DNA of 64,000 bases from Pseudomonas sp. Q1-7 (GCF_028010285.1 NZ_CP116304.1:2806501-2870500); one strand, 5' to 3'; counted from the first letter of the stretch, positions 1 to 8,506 are shown. The notes: generated by a model not told the origin, from the sequence alone. Made by a program: numbers and translations.

Positions 1-879
1 GACGATCAGCAGCACCAGGGAGAAGGCCAGCAGCCCGGTCGGGCCCGCACGGTCGGACAACCTGCCAGCGGGGTAGGCGCAAAGCATGTAGCAGCCCGAC
101 ATCACCACCATCACCAGCGGCGCCCAGGTGGTGGAAAGCCCCGCGTCCTGGGCGCGCAGCACCAGGAAGGCCTCGCTGAAGCGCGCCAGGCTGAACAGCG
201 CGCCCAGGCCCACCACCCACCAGTAGGCCGCCGGGAAACCGCGCCAGGCGCGCAGGCGGATGGGCGAACGCAGGTGCCGGGACGGCCGGGCCGCGTCCGG
301 CTCCCGCACGCCGAGCAGAATCAGGGCCACCGACACCAGCGCCGGTAACAGGGCGAACCAGAGCACCTGGGCGATATCGCCGGCCAGCAGCATCATCAGC
401 AGGATCGCCAGCAGCGGGCCGAAGAAGGCGCCGGCGCTGTCCATCGCCTGTCTCAGGCCGAAGCAGGCGCCCCGTATCGGCGCCGGGGCGACGTCGGCGA
501 TCAGCGCGTCGCGGGGGGCGCCGCGAATCCCCTTGCCGACCCGGTCCAGCAACCGGGCGAAGAGCACCTGGTCGGCGGACGTGGCAACCGGGAACAGCGG
601 CTTGCTCAGTGCCGCCAGGCCGTAGCCGATCAACACCAGGCCCTTGCGCCGTCCCAGGTAGTCGCTGATGGCGCCGGAAAACACCTTGACGGCCAGCGCG
701 GTGGCCTCCGCCAGGCCCTCGATCAGACCGACGGCGAGCATGCTCGCGCCCAGGCTGCCCACGAGGAACAGCGGCAGCAGGCTGTGCACCAGTTCGGACG
801 ACAGGTCCATGAACAGGCTGACCAGGCCCAGGACCCAGACGGTGCGCGGGATGCGGTGGGTAACGGGAATGGCGGGCAT
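1..879 (-). CDS. MFS transporter, 3' end cut by window edge
   Basis: Major facilitator superfamily membrane transporter; the substrate is not recognisable. The first 293 codons are in the window and stay open to base 1, so the C-terminal part is missing. Translation from the ATG at 879 gives MPAIPVTHRIPRTVWVLGLV followed by strongly hydrophobic segments. The loop between TM2 and TM3 has the MFS motif-A-like GAISDYLGRRKG, and a second conserved loop reads DRVGKGIRGAPRD. The start codon follows a GGACA-like weak ribosome site. It is divergent from the PAP2 gene; the 177-bp gap between them carries the ColR-like box described separately. Family call is firm, function open. Confidence 0.85.
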   Translation of the reverse strand, partial: MPAIPVTHRIPRTVWVLGLVSLFMDLSSELVHSLLPLFLVGSLGASMLAVGLIEGLAEATALAVKVFSGAISDYLGRRKGLVLIGYGLAALSKPLFPVATSADQVLFARLLDRVGKGIRGAPRDALIADVAPAPIRGACFGLRQAMDSAGAFFGPLLAILLMMLLAGDIAQVLWFALLPALVSVALILLGVREPDAARPSRHLRSPIRLRAWRGFPAAYWWVVGLGALFSLARFSEAFLVLRAQDAGLSTTWAPLVMVVMSGCYMLCAYPAGRLSDRAGPTGLLAFSLVLLIV

Positions 880-969
880 GTCCTTGTCCTGCGTGACCCA
901 TGGGTGGGTTTCAGCCTAGGCGGAAACTCGGCGTGGCACGTTGCCGCATCCCCATCGGGTTTCCGCGAC

Positions 970-997
970 TTGATGTTTTTTTCACGAGTCCTTTACC
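970..997 (+). promoter_or_regulatory. Candidate ColR-type response-regulator box upstream of PAP2 gene
   Basis: The sequence reads TTGATGTT, then TTTTTCACG, then AGTCCTTTACC. The core GTTTTTTTCACGARTCCTT recurs upstream of eptA, and TTTTTTTCACG recurs upstream of the methyltransferase. In each case the box ends about 60 bp before the start codon. TTTCAC and TTTACC form half-sites about one helical turn apart, as expected for an OmpR-family regulator. The ColR consensus of P. putida, as I recall it, ends in TTTTCAC. Direct observation of the repeat is solid; the regulator is inference. Confidence 0.6.
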
Positions 998-1055
998 CGT
1001 CGCTCACACGGCCCGGCGCAGACTGTGGTGCTTTCGACTTGCCAAGGAGTCTTTC

Positions 1056-1778
1056 ATGTCCCATTCGCGGCCCTTCAATTTTCGGCTGTGGAGCGCGCTG
1101 CCGCTGGCGGCCATGGCGTTCCTGCTGCTGATCGACGTACCCCGGGTCGACTTCGCCCTGGCGCACCTGTTCTACGATCCGCAGAACGGTTTCATCGGGC
1201 GTCACAGCGCTTTTCTCGAAGACGTGTTGCATGATCGCGCCAAGCAAGTGGTGATCCTGCTCGGCCTGCTCGCCATCGCCGGTTTTCTCGCCAGCCTGCT
1301 GGTCCCCCGGCTGCACCCGTGGCGCCGGCCGCTGGGCTATCTGGTGCTGGCCCTGGGCGTGTCCACGGCCATCGTCACGCCGCTCAAGGCGCTGACCGCC
1401 GTGCAGTGTCCCTGGAGCCTCACCGAGTTCGGTGGCGTCGAGCCCTACGCCCCGCTGCTCGGCCACCATCCCTATGTCGACAAGCCCGGCCGCTGCTGGC
1501 CCGGCGGCCATGCCTCGGCGGGCTTTTCCCTGCTGGCGCTGTTTTTCGTGCTGCGTGACCGCCGTCCGCGCCTGGCGCGCGGCGCGCTGGTCGGCGCCCT
1601 GGCCCTCGGCGGCCTGTTCTCCCTGGGACGGATGCTGCAGGGCGCGCACTTTCTCTCGCACAATCTCTGGACCCTGCTGTTCGACTGGATGATCTGCCTG
1701 GCCTGCTACCGGCTGGTGCTCTATCGCCCGGTGCCGGAAGCCGAGGGCACCGGGGCCGTGGAATTCAGTTCTTCCTGA
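1056..1778 (+). CDS. PAP2-family membrane phosphatase (lipid A or undecaprenyl pyrophosphate phosphatase type)
   Basis: Integral membrane phosphatase of the PAP2 superfamily, 240 aa. The open frame runs further upstream, but the ATG at 1056 sits 6 nt after AGGAG (1045-1049) and begins a typical N-terminus, so it is preferred. PAP2 signature pieces appear in order: a KAL segment near residue 110, CWPGGHASAGFS near 150 (the PSGH-type motif with catalytic His), and GRMLQGAHFLSHNLWTLLFDW-like sequence near 192-212 (the SR...H...D motif, with Gly in place of Ser). Five or six hydrophobic segments surround them. In this island the likely substrates are lipid A phosphate or a polyprenyl pyrophosphate, but the sequence does not decide. 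Its 3' end overlaps the convergent propeller gene by 14 bp. A ColR-like box lies 59 bp upstream. Confidence 0.85.
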   Translation: MSHSRPFNFRLWSALPLAAMAFLLLIDVPRVDFALAHLFYDPQNGFIGRHSAFLEDVLHDRAKQVVILLGLLAIAGFLASLLVPRLHPWRRPLGYLVLALGVSTAIVTPLKALTAVQCPWSLTEFGGVEPYAPLLGHHPYVDKPGRCWPGGHASAGFSLLALFFVLRDRRPRLARGALVGALALGGLFSLGRMLQGAHFLSHNLWTLLFDWMICLACYRLVLYRPVPEAEGTGAVEFSSS

Positions 1779-2724
1779 AACGGTAGAAAAGGTTGGGTTC
1801 GCCCACCACGTACAGGACGCGTTGGTCGTCCAGGGTCAGGCCTTCCGCCTGGCCCACGCTGTCGTCGAGGTCGCCGAGGTGCCCGAGCAGGGTGCGGAAG
1901 CTGACCAGCTCGCCATGTTCCCCGAGCTCGATCACCAGTTTCGACTCATGGCTGAGTACCAGGAGGTGTCCGGTCGGGGCGTCGAAATGCAGGTCGGAAA
2001 TGTCCCTGGCGAAGACGCTGCGCTCGACCCAGTCGCTGAGGTCCTCCACCTTCAACTGGAGCCTGCCGTCCAGGCTCGCCCTGATGCCGGAGACGGCGTA
2101 GAGGCTGCGCGGATCACGCTCCTTGGCGACGAATAGGCGATCGTGCGCGGCGTCATAGGCCACCCCTTCGAACCCCTTGTTGTGGGCGCTGGAGGCCAGT
2201 GGCAGGGCCAGGGTCTGGGCGCTGCGCTTGTCGATGCGCTGGCCTGCCTGTCCGGGCAGGCGGAAGAACACCAGTTGCTGCTGCACCTCGTCGGTGAGCG
2301 CCACCAGGCTGTCACCCATGTAGGCCAGGCCCTCGACATCCTCGAAGCCTTCCAGCGGATAGCTCGCCAGTACCTTGCCCTCGCGGTCCATCTCCAGCAG
2401 CTTGATCGGCGGCGCGTTGGTCACGGCCAGCAGGTGCTGGCGGTCGGCGGCGAAGTCAATGGCGGACAGGTCATCGTCGATATCCGCCACCGGCCGTGCC
2501 TGGATGTCGGCCCGGTAGTCAGGCAGCCAGACGCTGCGGCCGGCCCATTGGCTGGCCTCCAGACGACTGCTGACGTAGTACCAGGCGCGCTCATGCCAAT
2601 GAAACCTGAGCGTGGCGACGGTCGCCAGTAAGAGCAGCGTCACGCCCAGGCCGAGCAGGGTCAGCGCGCGCCAAGTGTGCCTGGACCGGGTCTTGTATCT
2701 ATCGAGTTCAACGGCACTGTTCAT
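1765..2724 (-). CDS. Membrane-anchored SdiA-regulated-domain (YjiK-like) beta-propeller protein
   Basis: A 319-aa protein with one N-terminal transmembrane anchor (about residues 19-40, rich in Leu, Val and Ala) and a periplasmic domain resembling the SdiA-regulated family (Pfam SdiA-regulated, YjiK). Family-like segments include DDLSAIDF, EMDREGKVLASYPLEGFEDVEGLAYMG-like sequence and FEGVAYDAAHDRLFVAKE-type repeats, with acidic residues typical of metal-binding propeller loops. The start at 2724 is chosen over the longer frame because AGGAC precedes it and the hydrophobic anchor then begins near residue 19. It lies 73 bp downstream of the GT83 gene in the same direction, so it probably belongs to the same transcript. 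The family has no firm biochemical role; the name reflects only historical regulation of one member. Confidence 0.75.
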   Translation of the reverse strand: MNSAVELDRYKTRSRHTWRALTLLGLGVTLLLLATVATLRFHWHERAWYYVSSRLEASQWAGRSVWLPDYRADIQARPVADIDDDLSAIDFAADRQHLLAVTNAPPIKLLEMDREGKVLASYPLEGFEDVEGLAYMGDSLVALTDEVQQQLVFFRLPGQAGQRIDKRSAQTLALPLASSAHNKGFEGVAYDAAHDRLFVAKERDPRSLYAVSGIRASLDGRLQLKVEDLSDWVERSVFARDISDLHFDAPTGHLLVLSHESKLVIELGEHGELVSFRTLLGHLGDLDDSVGQAEGLTLDDQRVLYVVGEPNLFYRFRKN

Positions 2725-2797
2725 GCTGGGTCCTGTCGTGCGGGCGAGCGACGGCCGCGTCCCCACGCAGGCGGGTCCGCGGCGGATTCACGGTCCT

Positions 2798-4366
2798 TCA
2801 GTCGAGCGGTTGCTTCCAGGCGAATCGATAAGTGAGTCGGTGGGACGCCTGGGCGTGGCACTGGCCGTTGTCGGCATCGGCACCGACCAGCCACCAGTCT
2901 TCGTCGTGGCCATCGCCCACGCGTCGGGCCTTTTCCGCGCTGAAGCAGCGGGCCAGCTCGGACCGAGCGATCAGCGCATGACCGCCAGGGTTGGCACGCA
3001 GCCATTCGGCGGCCCGTTCCGTCTGCTCGGGGGCGCCGACGCCGAAGTGCACCAGTGGCTGGCGCGCGAACAGCCAGTGCCCTTCGCGCCAGTAGGTCAG
3101 GGCGAGTTCTCCCCCGGCGGAGACGTCCGCCACTTCGGCCATCAAGGCCTGACGCGGGTTGATCCCTTCCTTGATGGGCTCGATGAAGCCTCGAGCGAAC
3201 CAGGCGCAGAACCAGAGGATGGCCAGGCCGACGAACAGCTTCCTGGCGCGTGGACGCCCGGCGAACCAGCGACGCAGCAACCAGGGCACCAGGGGTGCCA
3301 TGGCGAGCACCAGGCCGGGCAGCGCGGGGTAGATGTACAGCTTGCGCTTACCGCTGCTCAGGCTGAAGAAGATCAGCACCAGCACGACCCAGCCCAGCAG
3401 CACCAGGTAGCGCCCGTCGCGCTTGGCCAACTGGCGGCGCCAGGCCGGCACCAGCCAGGGCAGGGCGAGCACCAGGGGCAGCCAGTATTTGGGAATCACC
3501 TGGGTGAAGAAGTACCAGAACGGCTCGCGGTGGTGCCAGGCGTTGGCGTAGCGCTGCGCGGTCTGACGCAGCAGGACCTCGCTGAGGTAGGCACGGCTGG
3601 CCTCGTCGCCGACCAACGCGACTTTCAGCAGCAGCGGCAGCAGCCAGGTTGCGCTGGTCGCCAGCAGCACCAGCAGGCCGAACAGCCAGGCGCGGGCTTC
3701 GCCGGGCATCGGCACGACGCCGGGCCAGCCGCGGCGGACCGCATAGGCGTAGGGAACGAGCATCAACGCCGGGAGAAAGCCGACACCTTTGCTGATGATG
3801 CCCAGGCCCATGGCGGCGCAGGCCACGTAGAACCAGCCCCAGGCCGGGCCGAGCAACAGGTGCCGGGCCATGCCGTAGAGCCCCAGGGCGGTCCACAGGC
3901 AGAGGAAACCGTCGATCTGGCCGGCGCGCTGGAGGCTGTAGGTCTGGTAGGTGGCGAGGAACAGCAGGCCGGCGATCATGCCGACACGGCGGTTCCACAG
4001 GCGCGTGCCCAGGTCGTGCAGGCAGGCGGTGGTGACCATGCCGGCGAACAGTGCGGGCAGGAATAGAGCAATGGTCGGCGCCACGCCGATGCGAATGAGT
4101 GCCGCTATGGCCCACATGAACAGCGGCGGCTTGTCCGGGTAGATCTCGGCGGCCCGATGGGGAATCAGCCAGTCGCCGTTCTGGAGCATTTCCAGGGCCA
4201 CGCCCAGGAAGCGCTCTTCGTCCACGTTGGACGGCTGACGCATGCCCAGGCCGGCGCTGATCATCGCGGCGGCGATCAGCAGCAGGAACAGCCACGAGGT
4301 CCGCTCGGAACGGATCAGCCCCATGGATTCGGCGCCTCCGTTCAGGGCAGGCAAGAGGCGACCCAT
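2798..4366 (-). CDS. GT83 (ArnT/Rgt-like) lipid-linked sugar transferase
   Basis: Polytopic inner-membrane glycosyltransferase of 522 aa in the PMT/ArnT superfamily. These enzymes take a sugar from a polyprenyl-phosphate donor on the periplasmic face and place it on lipid A or core. The first periplasmic loop has the expected acidic motif, NVDEERFLGVALEMLQNGDW (cf. DExRY...EML..GDW of ArnT), followed by IYPDKPPLFMW. About a dozen hydrophobic segments follow, then a hydrophilic C-terminal domain. The ATG at 4366 has GGGAG 8 nt upstream and starts 3 nt after the stop of the GT2 gene, showing tight coupling. The neighbours (ugd, a UDP-GlcA epimerase, GT2) resemble the galacturonate route of Rhizobium (RgtA-D) more than arn. 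I therefore do not call it arnT, because no arnA or arnB is in the window. Confidence 0.85.
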   Translation of the reverse strand: MGRLLPALNGGAESMGLIRSERTSWLFLLLIAAAMISAGLGMRQPSNVDEERFLGVALEMLQNGDWLIPHRAAEIYPDKPPLFMWAIAALIRIGVAPTIALFLPALFAGMVTTACLHDLGTRLWNRRVGMIAGLLFLATYQTYSLQRAGQIDGFLCLWTALGLYGMARHLLLGPAWGWFYVACAAMGLGIISKGVGFLPALMLVPYAYAVRRGWPGVVPMPGEARAWLFGLLVLLATSATWLLPLLLKVALVGDEASRAYLSEVLLRQTAQRYANAWHHREPFWYFFTQVIPKYWLPLVLALPWLVPAWRRQLAKRDGRYLVLLGWVVLVLIFFSLSSGKRKLYIYPALPGLVLAMAPLVPWLLRRWFAGRPRARKLFVGLAILWFCAWFARGFIEPIKEGINPRQALMAEVADVSAGGELALTYWREGHWLFARQPLVHFGVGAPEQTERAAEWLRANPGGHALIARSELARCFSAEKARRVGDGHDEDWWLVGADADNGQCHAQASHRLTYRFAWKQPLD

Positions 4367-4368
4367 GC

Positions 4369-5109
4369 TCAATCTCCCAGCTCGCGGGGGGTGGCGTCGA
4401 AACGGGTGCGCCGGATCAGCCACCAGACCCCGATCAGATCGAGAACGCCTACCAGTGCGCGGTCCAGGTTGCCGTACTTGGAAACGCCGGCGCCACGCGG
4501 ACGGTGATTGACCGGGTGGACCAGCATGCCGCCCTGGTGACGCTGGATCAGCGCCGGGATGAAACGGTGCATGTGATCGAAATAGGGCAGGCGGAGGAAC
4601 GCCTCGCGTTCGATCAGCTTGAGCCCGCAGCCGGTGTCCGGGGTGTTGTCCTTGAGCAGGCGGCCGCGCAGGCGGTTGGCGAATCGCGAAGCCCAGCGCT
4701 TGCTGGTGCTGTCCCGGCGGTTCACACGGTGGCCGGCGATCAGCTTGAGGTTAATGGGCGCGTCCGGCGCGCGAAGAATGGCGAGCATGCCGGGGATATC
4801 GGCCGGGTCGTTCTGGCCGTCGCCATCGAGGGTGGCCAGCCAGGTCCCTTCGGCGGCCCGTGCCGCGTGGTAGATGGCGGTGCTCTGGCCGAGCGAACGC
4901 TCGTGGCTGAGGATGCGCAGCTGCGGATAGCCGCGGCGTTTGAGGGCCAGCAGCCGCGCCGCGGTGTCGTCGGTGCTGCCATCGTCGACCACCAGCACTT
5001 CGAAGGACTCGCTGGAAAGCGCCTGGCGAATCTCTTCCAGGAGGGTGGGCAGGTTCTCGGCTTCGTTCCTGGCCGGGATCAATACGGAAAGGTAGGGCCT
5101 GTTCGACAT
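4369..5109 (-). CDS. GT2 family polyprenyl-phosphate sugar transferase
   Basis: A 246-aa family 2 glycosyltransferase resembling dolichol-phosphate mannose synthase, ArnC and RgtE. It would load a nucleotide sugar onto undecaprenyl phosphate on the cytoplasmic face. Visible signatures are the N-terminal LSVLIPARNEAENL, VLVVDDGSTDDTA (DXD-like nucleotide binding), GQSTAIYHAARAAEGTWLATLDGDGQNDP, and a C-terminal KYGNLDRALVG with one short hydrophobic stretch (ArnC has two). Start 5109 (MSNRPYLSV) fits the family N-terminus; an in-frame ATG at 5136 is possible and neither has a strong ribosome site. It is followed directly by the GT83 enzyme, which presumably uses its lipid-linked product. Confidence 0.88.
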   Translation of the reverse strand: MSNRPYLSVLIPARNEAENLPTLLEEIRQALSSESFEVLVVDDGSTDDTAARLLALKRRGYPQLRILSHERSLGQSTAIYHAARAAEGTWLATLDGDGQNDPADIPGMLAILRAPDAPINLKLIAGHRVNRRDSTSKRWASRFANRLRGRLLKDNTPDTGCGLKLIEREAFLRLPYFDHMHRFIPALIQRHQGGMLVHPVNHRPRGAGVSKYGNLDRALVGVLDLIGVWWLIRRTRFDATPRELGD

Positions 5110-5215
5110 GCTGGTTCCATCGCTTGAAAGGGTCATGTGAGCTGTTGCCGGGTGGGCGCTACTGTCGCCGGTCCATGTTGCAGGCAATCCATCGCGGCCA
5201 GCGGTTGCTCGCTTG

Positions 5216-5986
5216 TCATGGGCGTTCCACTTCGCCCAGGGCGGCATCCACCTTGTCGCCCATGCCGAGGCCATGACGGTGATACAGCCAGGCGCCGAGC
5301 ATCCCGGACGCCAGGAACAGCAGGGCGGCGGTGCCGATACGCAGCGCCGGCGCGACGCTGATGCCACTGCCCACCAGGGCGAAGACCAGCGTCTGCGGCA
5401 GGAAACCGACCCCACTGGCGGCCAGGAATGGCGCCAGGCGCGCGCTGGAAATACCGGCGGCGAGGTTGGTCAGCACATTGCTGCCCACCGGCAGCAGACG
5501 AATCAGCAGGGTCATCGAGAATGGATGTTCATGGATGAATCGGTCGAAGCGCGCGGCGCGCGTACCCAGGCGGCCCAGCAGCAGGCCGCGGCCGAACGTC
5601 CGCGCATAGAAGAAGGTGACCAGGCAGCCGAGCAACGTCGCCAGGGTGCCGAGCAGGGTGCCGGCGACCAGGCCGAAGGCGTAGCCGGCGAGGAAGGCGA
5701 TGATCTGCCGCGGCAGGCCGACTGCGGTGAACAGCGTACCCATGGCGAGGAACAGCAGCGTGCCTTCGACGCCGTGGCCACGGACGTGGGTGTCGATCCA
5801 GGTTTCGTTGATGGCGTTGCCCAGGTCGCTCCTGTCGAACAGGTAGCCGATCAGGGCGAGGCTGAGGATCAGCCCCAGCCCCTTGAGCATGGGCCGCATG
5901 GCGGGCATGGCCATGTCCCGGCGCGACGGTTTGTGGTGCGAGGCGCCGCGCTGGATCGTGCTCCACGGCCGCAGTTCATTGCCCAT
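5216..5986 (-). CDS. VTT (TVP38/TMEM64, DedA-like) membrane protein
   Basis: A 256-aa inner-membrane protein of the VTT/SNARE-associated (DedA-related) group. The diagnostic region is GTLFTAVGLPRQIIAFLAGYAFG, a re-entrant loop with a Gly-Leu-Pro, then FYARTFGR and LIRLLPVGSNVLTNLAAGIS, in which the conserved Arg and Pro of the family are visible. Related DedA proteins have been linked to undecaprenyl-phosphate recycling across the membrane, which would suit a lipid-linked sugar pathway; that role is inference here. The start at 5986 is 6 nt after the epimerase stop, with GGAG about 12 nt upstream. An internal ATG at 5914 would drop a basic leader of 24 residues. Confidence 0.8.
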   Translation of the reverse strand: MGNELRPWSTIQRGASHHKPSRRDMAMPAMRPMLKGLGLILSLALIGYLFDRSDLGNAINETWIDTHVRGHGVEGTLLFLAMGTLFTAVGLPRQIIAFLAGYAFGLVAGTLLGTLATLLGCLVTFFYARTFGRGLLLGRLGTRAARFDRFIHEHPFSMTLLIRLLPVGSNVLTNLAAGISSARLAPFLAASGVGFLPQTLVFALVGSGISVAPALRIGTAALLFLASGMLGAWLYHRHGLGMGDKVDAALGEVERP

Positions 5987-5992
5987 GTCGTT

Positions 5993-6985
5993 TCATGCTC
6001 CGTAGAAGGCCCGGTACCAGTCGACGAAACGGGCCACGCCATCCTGCAACGGTGTGACCGGGCGAAACCCGGTCCGCTCGGCCAGGGCACTGACGTCGGC
6101 CCAGGTCCGAGGCACATCGCCCGGCTGCATGGGCTTCATTTGCTTGTTGGCCTCGATGCCGATGGCCGACTCGATGCAGCCGACGAAGTCGAGCAGACGT
6201 ACCGGGGAGCCCAGGCCGATGTTGAACAACCGATCGGTGGCGCCCTGGCGGGTCCGTTCCGACTCGTCGGCATAGGGGGGCGGGCGGTCCTGGATGCGGA
6301 CGATGCCTTCGACCACGTCGTCGATGTAGGTGAAGTCCCGCGACATGTCGCCGCCGTTATAGAGGTCGATTGGCTGGCCTTCGAGGATGGCCTTGGTGAA
6401 CTTGAACGGCGCCATGTCCGGGCGGCCCCAGGGACCGTACACGGTGAAAAAGCGCAGGCCTGTGATGGGAATCCGGTACAGGTGGGCGTAGGTGTGCGCC
6501 ATCAACTCGTTGGCGCGCTTGGTGGCGGCGTAGAGCGAGATCGGGTTGTCGACGGCATCGGTAACCGCGAAGGGGACTTTCGCGTTCATGCCGTAGACCG
6601 AACTGCTGGAGGCATAGACCAGGTGCTGGACGCCGCCCTGACGGCAGCCCTCCAGCACATTGACGAAGCCGGTGAGGTTGGCGTCGGCGTAGGCGTGCGG
6701 GTTGTCCAGGGAGTAGCGCACGCCGGCCTGTGCCGCCAGGTGGATGACGCGCTCGAACCGATGTTCGTGGAACAGCGCGAACAGGGCCGCGCGGTTCGCG
6801 ATGTCCAGTTTGCGGAAGGTGAAGCCTGCGACCGCGTGCAGCCGTGCCAGGCGAGCGAGCTTGAGATCGACGCTGTAGTAATCGTTCAGGTTGTCGATGC
6901 CGACCACCTGGTGCCCTTCGCTGCACAGGCGCAGGGCGGTGTGGAAACCGATGAATCCGGCTGCGCCGGTGACCAGGAGCTTCAT
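5993..6985 (-). CDS. NAD-dependent epimerase, UDP-glucuronate 4-epimerase type (LpsL-like)
   Basis: Short-chain dehydrogenase-fold sugar nucleotide epimerase of 330 aa. It has the Rossmann motif TGAAGFIGFH near residue 6, IDNLNDYYSVDLKLARLARL, HLAAQAGVRYSLDNP, an SSSSVYG segment and the catalytic YAATK (YxxxK). The stretch YGPWGRPDMAPFKFTKAI and SRDFTYIDDVVEGI match the UDP-GlcA epimerases (LpsL, plant GAE) rather than classical GalE. It overlaps ugd by four bases (ATGA), so it is very likely translationally coupled and acts on the UDP-GlcA that Ugd makes, giving UDP-galacturonate. A 5-epimerase or another 4-epimerase specificity cannot be excluded from sequence alone. Confidence 0.85.
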   Translation of the reverse strand: MKLLVTGAAGFIGFHTALRLCSEGHQVVGIDNLNDYYSVDLKLARLARLHAVAGFTFRKLDIANRAALFALFHEHRFERVIHLAAQAGVRYSLDNPHAYADANLTGFVNVLEGCRQGGVQHLVYASSSSVYGMNAKVPFAVTDAVDNPISLYAATKRANELMAHTYAHLYRIPITGLRFFTVYGPWGRPDMAPFKFTKAILEGQPIDLYNGGDMSRDFTYIDDVVEGIVRIQDRPPPYADESERTRQGATDRLFNIGLGSPVRLLDFVGCIESAIGIEANKQMKPMQPGDVPRTWADVSALAERTGFRPVTPLQDGVARFVDWYRAFYGA

Positions 6986-8325
6986 GGCTGACCCAACCCC
7001 ACGGCGGCACGGCCGATCGGGTAGTAGGCCAGGCCCTCACGGGCCAGGTGCGCCGGCTCGAAGAGATTGCGCCCGTCGAACACCACCCTGTCGCACAGGC
7101 GCTGGCGGATCAGGCCGAAGTCGGCGATGCGGAAGTTCAGCCACTCGGTGAGGATCACCAGGGCATGGGCATCGTCCAGGGCCGACTCCTTGGAGTCGGC
7201 CAGGTGCAGGTCGTGGCGCTCGCCATACAGGCGGCGGGCCTCCTGCATGGCCTCCGGATCGAAGGCGCGGACCCGCGCACCGGCCGCCCAGAGGGCCTCC
7301 AGCAGCACCCGGCTGGGGGCCTCGCGCATGTCATCGGTGTTGGGTTTGAAGGACAGTCCCCAGAGTGCGAAGGTCTTGCCGCCGAGGTCGCCGCCGTAGT
7401 GGCGCTGGATGTTTTCGAAGACCTTGTGCTTCTGCCGGTGGTTGACCGACTCCACGGCCTCCAGCAACTGCGGGCGGTAGCCCACATCGACCGCGCTGCG
7501 GCGCAGCGCCTGGAGGTCCTTCGGAAAGCAGGAGCCGCCATAGCCGCAGCCGGCGTAGATGAAGTCGTAGCCGATGCGCGAGTCCGAGCCGATGCCCTTG
7601 CGCACCATCTCGATGTCCGCTCCCAGGCGCTCGGCGAGATTGGCCATTTCGTTGATGAAGGAAATCTTGGTGGCGAGCATGCTGTTGGCCGCGTATTTGG
7701 TCAGCTCCGCGCTGCGGCTGTCCATGACGATCAGTTTTTCGTGATTGCGGCTGAAGGGTTTGTAGAGCTCGCGGAACAGTTCGATGTCGCGCTCGCCGTC
7801 GATGCCGATGATGATGCGCTCGGGGCGCATGCAGTCCTCGACCGCCGAGCCCTCCTTGAGAAACTCGGGGTTGGCCACCACCTGCATGTCGAACCCGTGG
7901 CCCTGGCGTGCCAGGGCGGCGTCCAGGTGGGCCTTGAGACGCTGTGCGGTGCCCACGGGGGCGGTGGACTTGTTGATCACCACCTTGGCCTCCAGGGCAT
8001 GCCGGGCGATGGTATCGGCCACGGCGAAGACGTACTGCAGGTCGGCGCTGCCATCTTCGTCGGGGGGCGTGCCGACGGCGATGAATAGGACCCCGGAGAA
8101 GCCCACGCCTTTGGCGGCGTCGCTGGTGAAGCTCAGGCGTCCGGCCGTGAGGTTGGCCTGGATCAGTGCCGCCAGGCCCGGTTCGAAGAGCGGCGAGCGG
8201 CCCTGGTTGAGTTGCGCGATGCGGCGTTCGTCGATGTCGACGCAGAGCACCCTGTGGCCTACTTCCGCCAGGCACGCTGCCTGGGTCAGGCCGACATAGC
8301 CGGTACCGAAGATGGTGATCTTCAT
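6982..8325 (-). CDS. ugd: UDP-glucose 6-dehydrogenase
   Basis: A 447-aa NAD-dependent dehydrogenase converting UDP-glucose to UDP-glucuronate in the cytoplasm. The N-terminal Rossmann motif is GTGYVGLTQAACLAE and the catalytic cysteine lies in CGYGGSCFPKDLQAL. NKSTAPVGT, NPEFLKEGSAVED, ALWGLSFKPNTDDMREAPS and VVFDGRNLF are all standard Ugd segments, and length is normal. It is the first gene of a run of co-directional envelope genes (epimerase, VTT protein, GT2, GT83, propeller). The product supplies either glucuronate-based exopolysaccharide or, in this context, galacturonate for lipid modification. A 181-bp gap upstream includes a weak version of the ColR-like box. Confidence 0.95.
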   Translation of the reverse strand: MKITIFGTGYVGLTQAACLAEVGHRVLCVDIDERRIAQLNQGRSPLFEPGLAALIQANLTAGRLSFTSDAAKGVGFSGVLFIAVGTPPDEDGSADLQYVFAVADTIARHALEAKVVINKSTAPVGTAQRLKAHLDAALARQGHGFDMQVVANPEFLKEGSAVEDCMRPERIIIGIDGERDIELFRELYKPFSRNHEKLIVMDSRSAELTKYAANSMLATKISFINEMANLAERLGADIEMVRKGIGSDSRIGYDFIYAGCGYGGSCFPKDLQALRRSAVDVGYRPQLLEAVESVNHRQKHKVFENIQRHYGGDLGGKTFALWGLSFKPNTDDMREAPSRVLLEALWAAGARVRAFDPEAMQEARRLYGERHDLHLADSKESALDDAHALVILTEWLNFRIADFGLIRQRLCDRVVFDGRNLFEPAHLAREGLAYYPIGRAAVGLGQP

Positions 8326-8416
8326 TCAGTGCCTTTTGTTGTTATGCCTGCTCTGTCCGGCGAGCTTGCCATGCACCCCTCCCGCCGATCCTGCCCGCGG
8401 GCATGAGGGGCAACCT

Positions 8417-8444
8417 AACGACATGAACGTGAAAATATTGTGGT
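8417..8444 (-). promoter_or_regulatory. Weak ColR-type box candidate upstream of ugd
   Basis: On the minus strand ACCACAAT is followed by ATTTTCACG. It keeps TTTTCACG and the A four bases into the half-site seen in the three better boxes, but the downstream half (TCGTTAGG) is poor. It also lies 92 bp from the start codon, not 60. Reported because it sits in the only intergenic gap ahead of ugd. Confidence 0.3.
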
Positions 8445-8506
8445 GACGGCGCAAAAGAGGTCGCCGCGCGCGACCACCACGCCCCCGGGAGCCGGGAGAA
8501 GGGTCA

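Noticed and set aside
930-960. TGGCAC...TTGC resembling a sigma-54 promoter before the PAP2 gene
   Set aside because: The spacing between TGGCAC and TTGC is too short (TGGCACGTTGC), so -24/-12 geometry fails.
2798-4366. Naming the GT83 gene arnT
   Set aside because: ArnT motif is present, but the sugar donor pathway here lacks arnA/arnB and has a UDP-GlcA epimerase, so an Ara4N assignment is not supported.
5213-6991. 592-codon plus-strand frame over the VTT and epimerase genes
   Set aside because: Antisense shadow of two well-supported genes, with no start signal or recognisable domain.
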